DNA of 5,631 nt from the NCBI GenBank assembly GCA_031288935.1, contig JAITQL010000080.1, positions 1-5,631 of the forward strand, written 5' to 3'. The stretch's first letter is position 1, and every line of letters starts with the position of its first letter. The position numbers were made by a program, and so were the translations under genes. Below, piece after piece: positions 5,628-5,631 of the stretch. Under the pieces are notes generated by a model. The model was not told the origin of the DNA and searched no databases. It worked only from the letters and a program-made list of their open reading frames with translations. The DNA comes from Tannerella sp. (lineage in GTDB: Bacteria; Bacteroidota; Bacteroidia; Bacteroidales; Tannerellaceae).

Positions 5628-5631
5628 GAAA
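5624..5631 (+). CDS. Possible start of the next gene, cut by the window edge
   Basis: ATG at 5624-5626 overlaps the TGA stop of the BACON-like lipoprotein in the ATGA arrangement common in bacterial operons. It is followed by AGA and AA, so the protein would begin Met-Arg-(Lys or Asn), compatible with a signal peptide start. Only eight bases are present, so nothing can be said about the product. Confidence 0.3.

Overview
This window reads as chromosomal DNA from a Bacteroidota bacterium, most likely order Bacteroidales. Three things point there: a secreted multi-domain GH2 glycosidase with DUF4982-type and C5-type C-terminal domains, a promoter of the Bacteroides -33/-7 type (TAnnTTTG) before it, and a small lipoprotein with a BACON-like domain. 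The coding DNA is fairly GC-rich by eye and the intergenic DNA is A/T-richer. The genus cannot be fixed from the sequence alone.

Layout from left to right. Bases 1-120 are non-coding and hold nested inverted repeats and an 8-bp tandem repeat that runs up to the stop codon of the first gene. Bases 121-2559 (minus strand) encode an exported GH2 beta-galactosidase-like enzyme. Bases 2560-2868 are a divergent intergenic region with a good minus-strand promoter, a GC-rich hairpin in the glycosidase leader, a second hairpin, an array of TTGAAC repeats and a weaker plus-strand -7 element. Bases 2869-4548 (plus) encode a long-type pyrophosphate-dependent phosphofructokinase. It overlaps by 19 bases the riboflavin synthase gene at 4530-5147 (plus), so the two are probably one transcription unit. 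A strong 15-bp hairpin at 5191-5224 separates this pair from a small BACON-like lipoprotein gene (5265-5627). Its TGA stop overlaps an ATG (ATGA) that may start another gene running off the right edge.

The genes do not form one obvious pathway. The glycosidase trims beta-linked sugars outside the cytoplasm, and PFP handles fructose 6-phosphate in glycolysis. Riboflavin synthase makes the flavin precursor and appears to share PFP's transcript by position rather than by chemistry. The BACON-like lipoprotein looks like the first gene of a separate surface-protein unit. No SusC/SusD pair, mobile-element gene, RNA gene, CRISPR array or defence system is visible.

The most unusual signal is in the non-coding DNA. 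Short TTTGAAtC/TTGAAC-type units (GATTCAAA on the other strand) recur next to all three complete gene units. At the ribE end they appear to supply the last codons of the protein. I see no convincing new protein system in this window.
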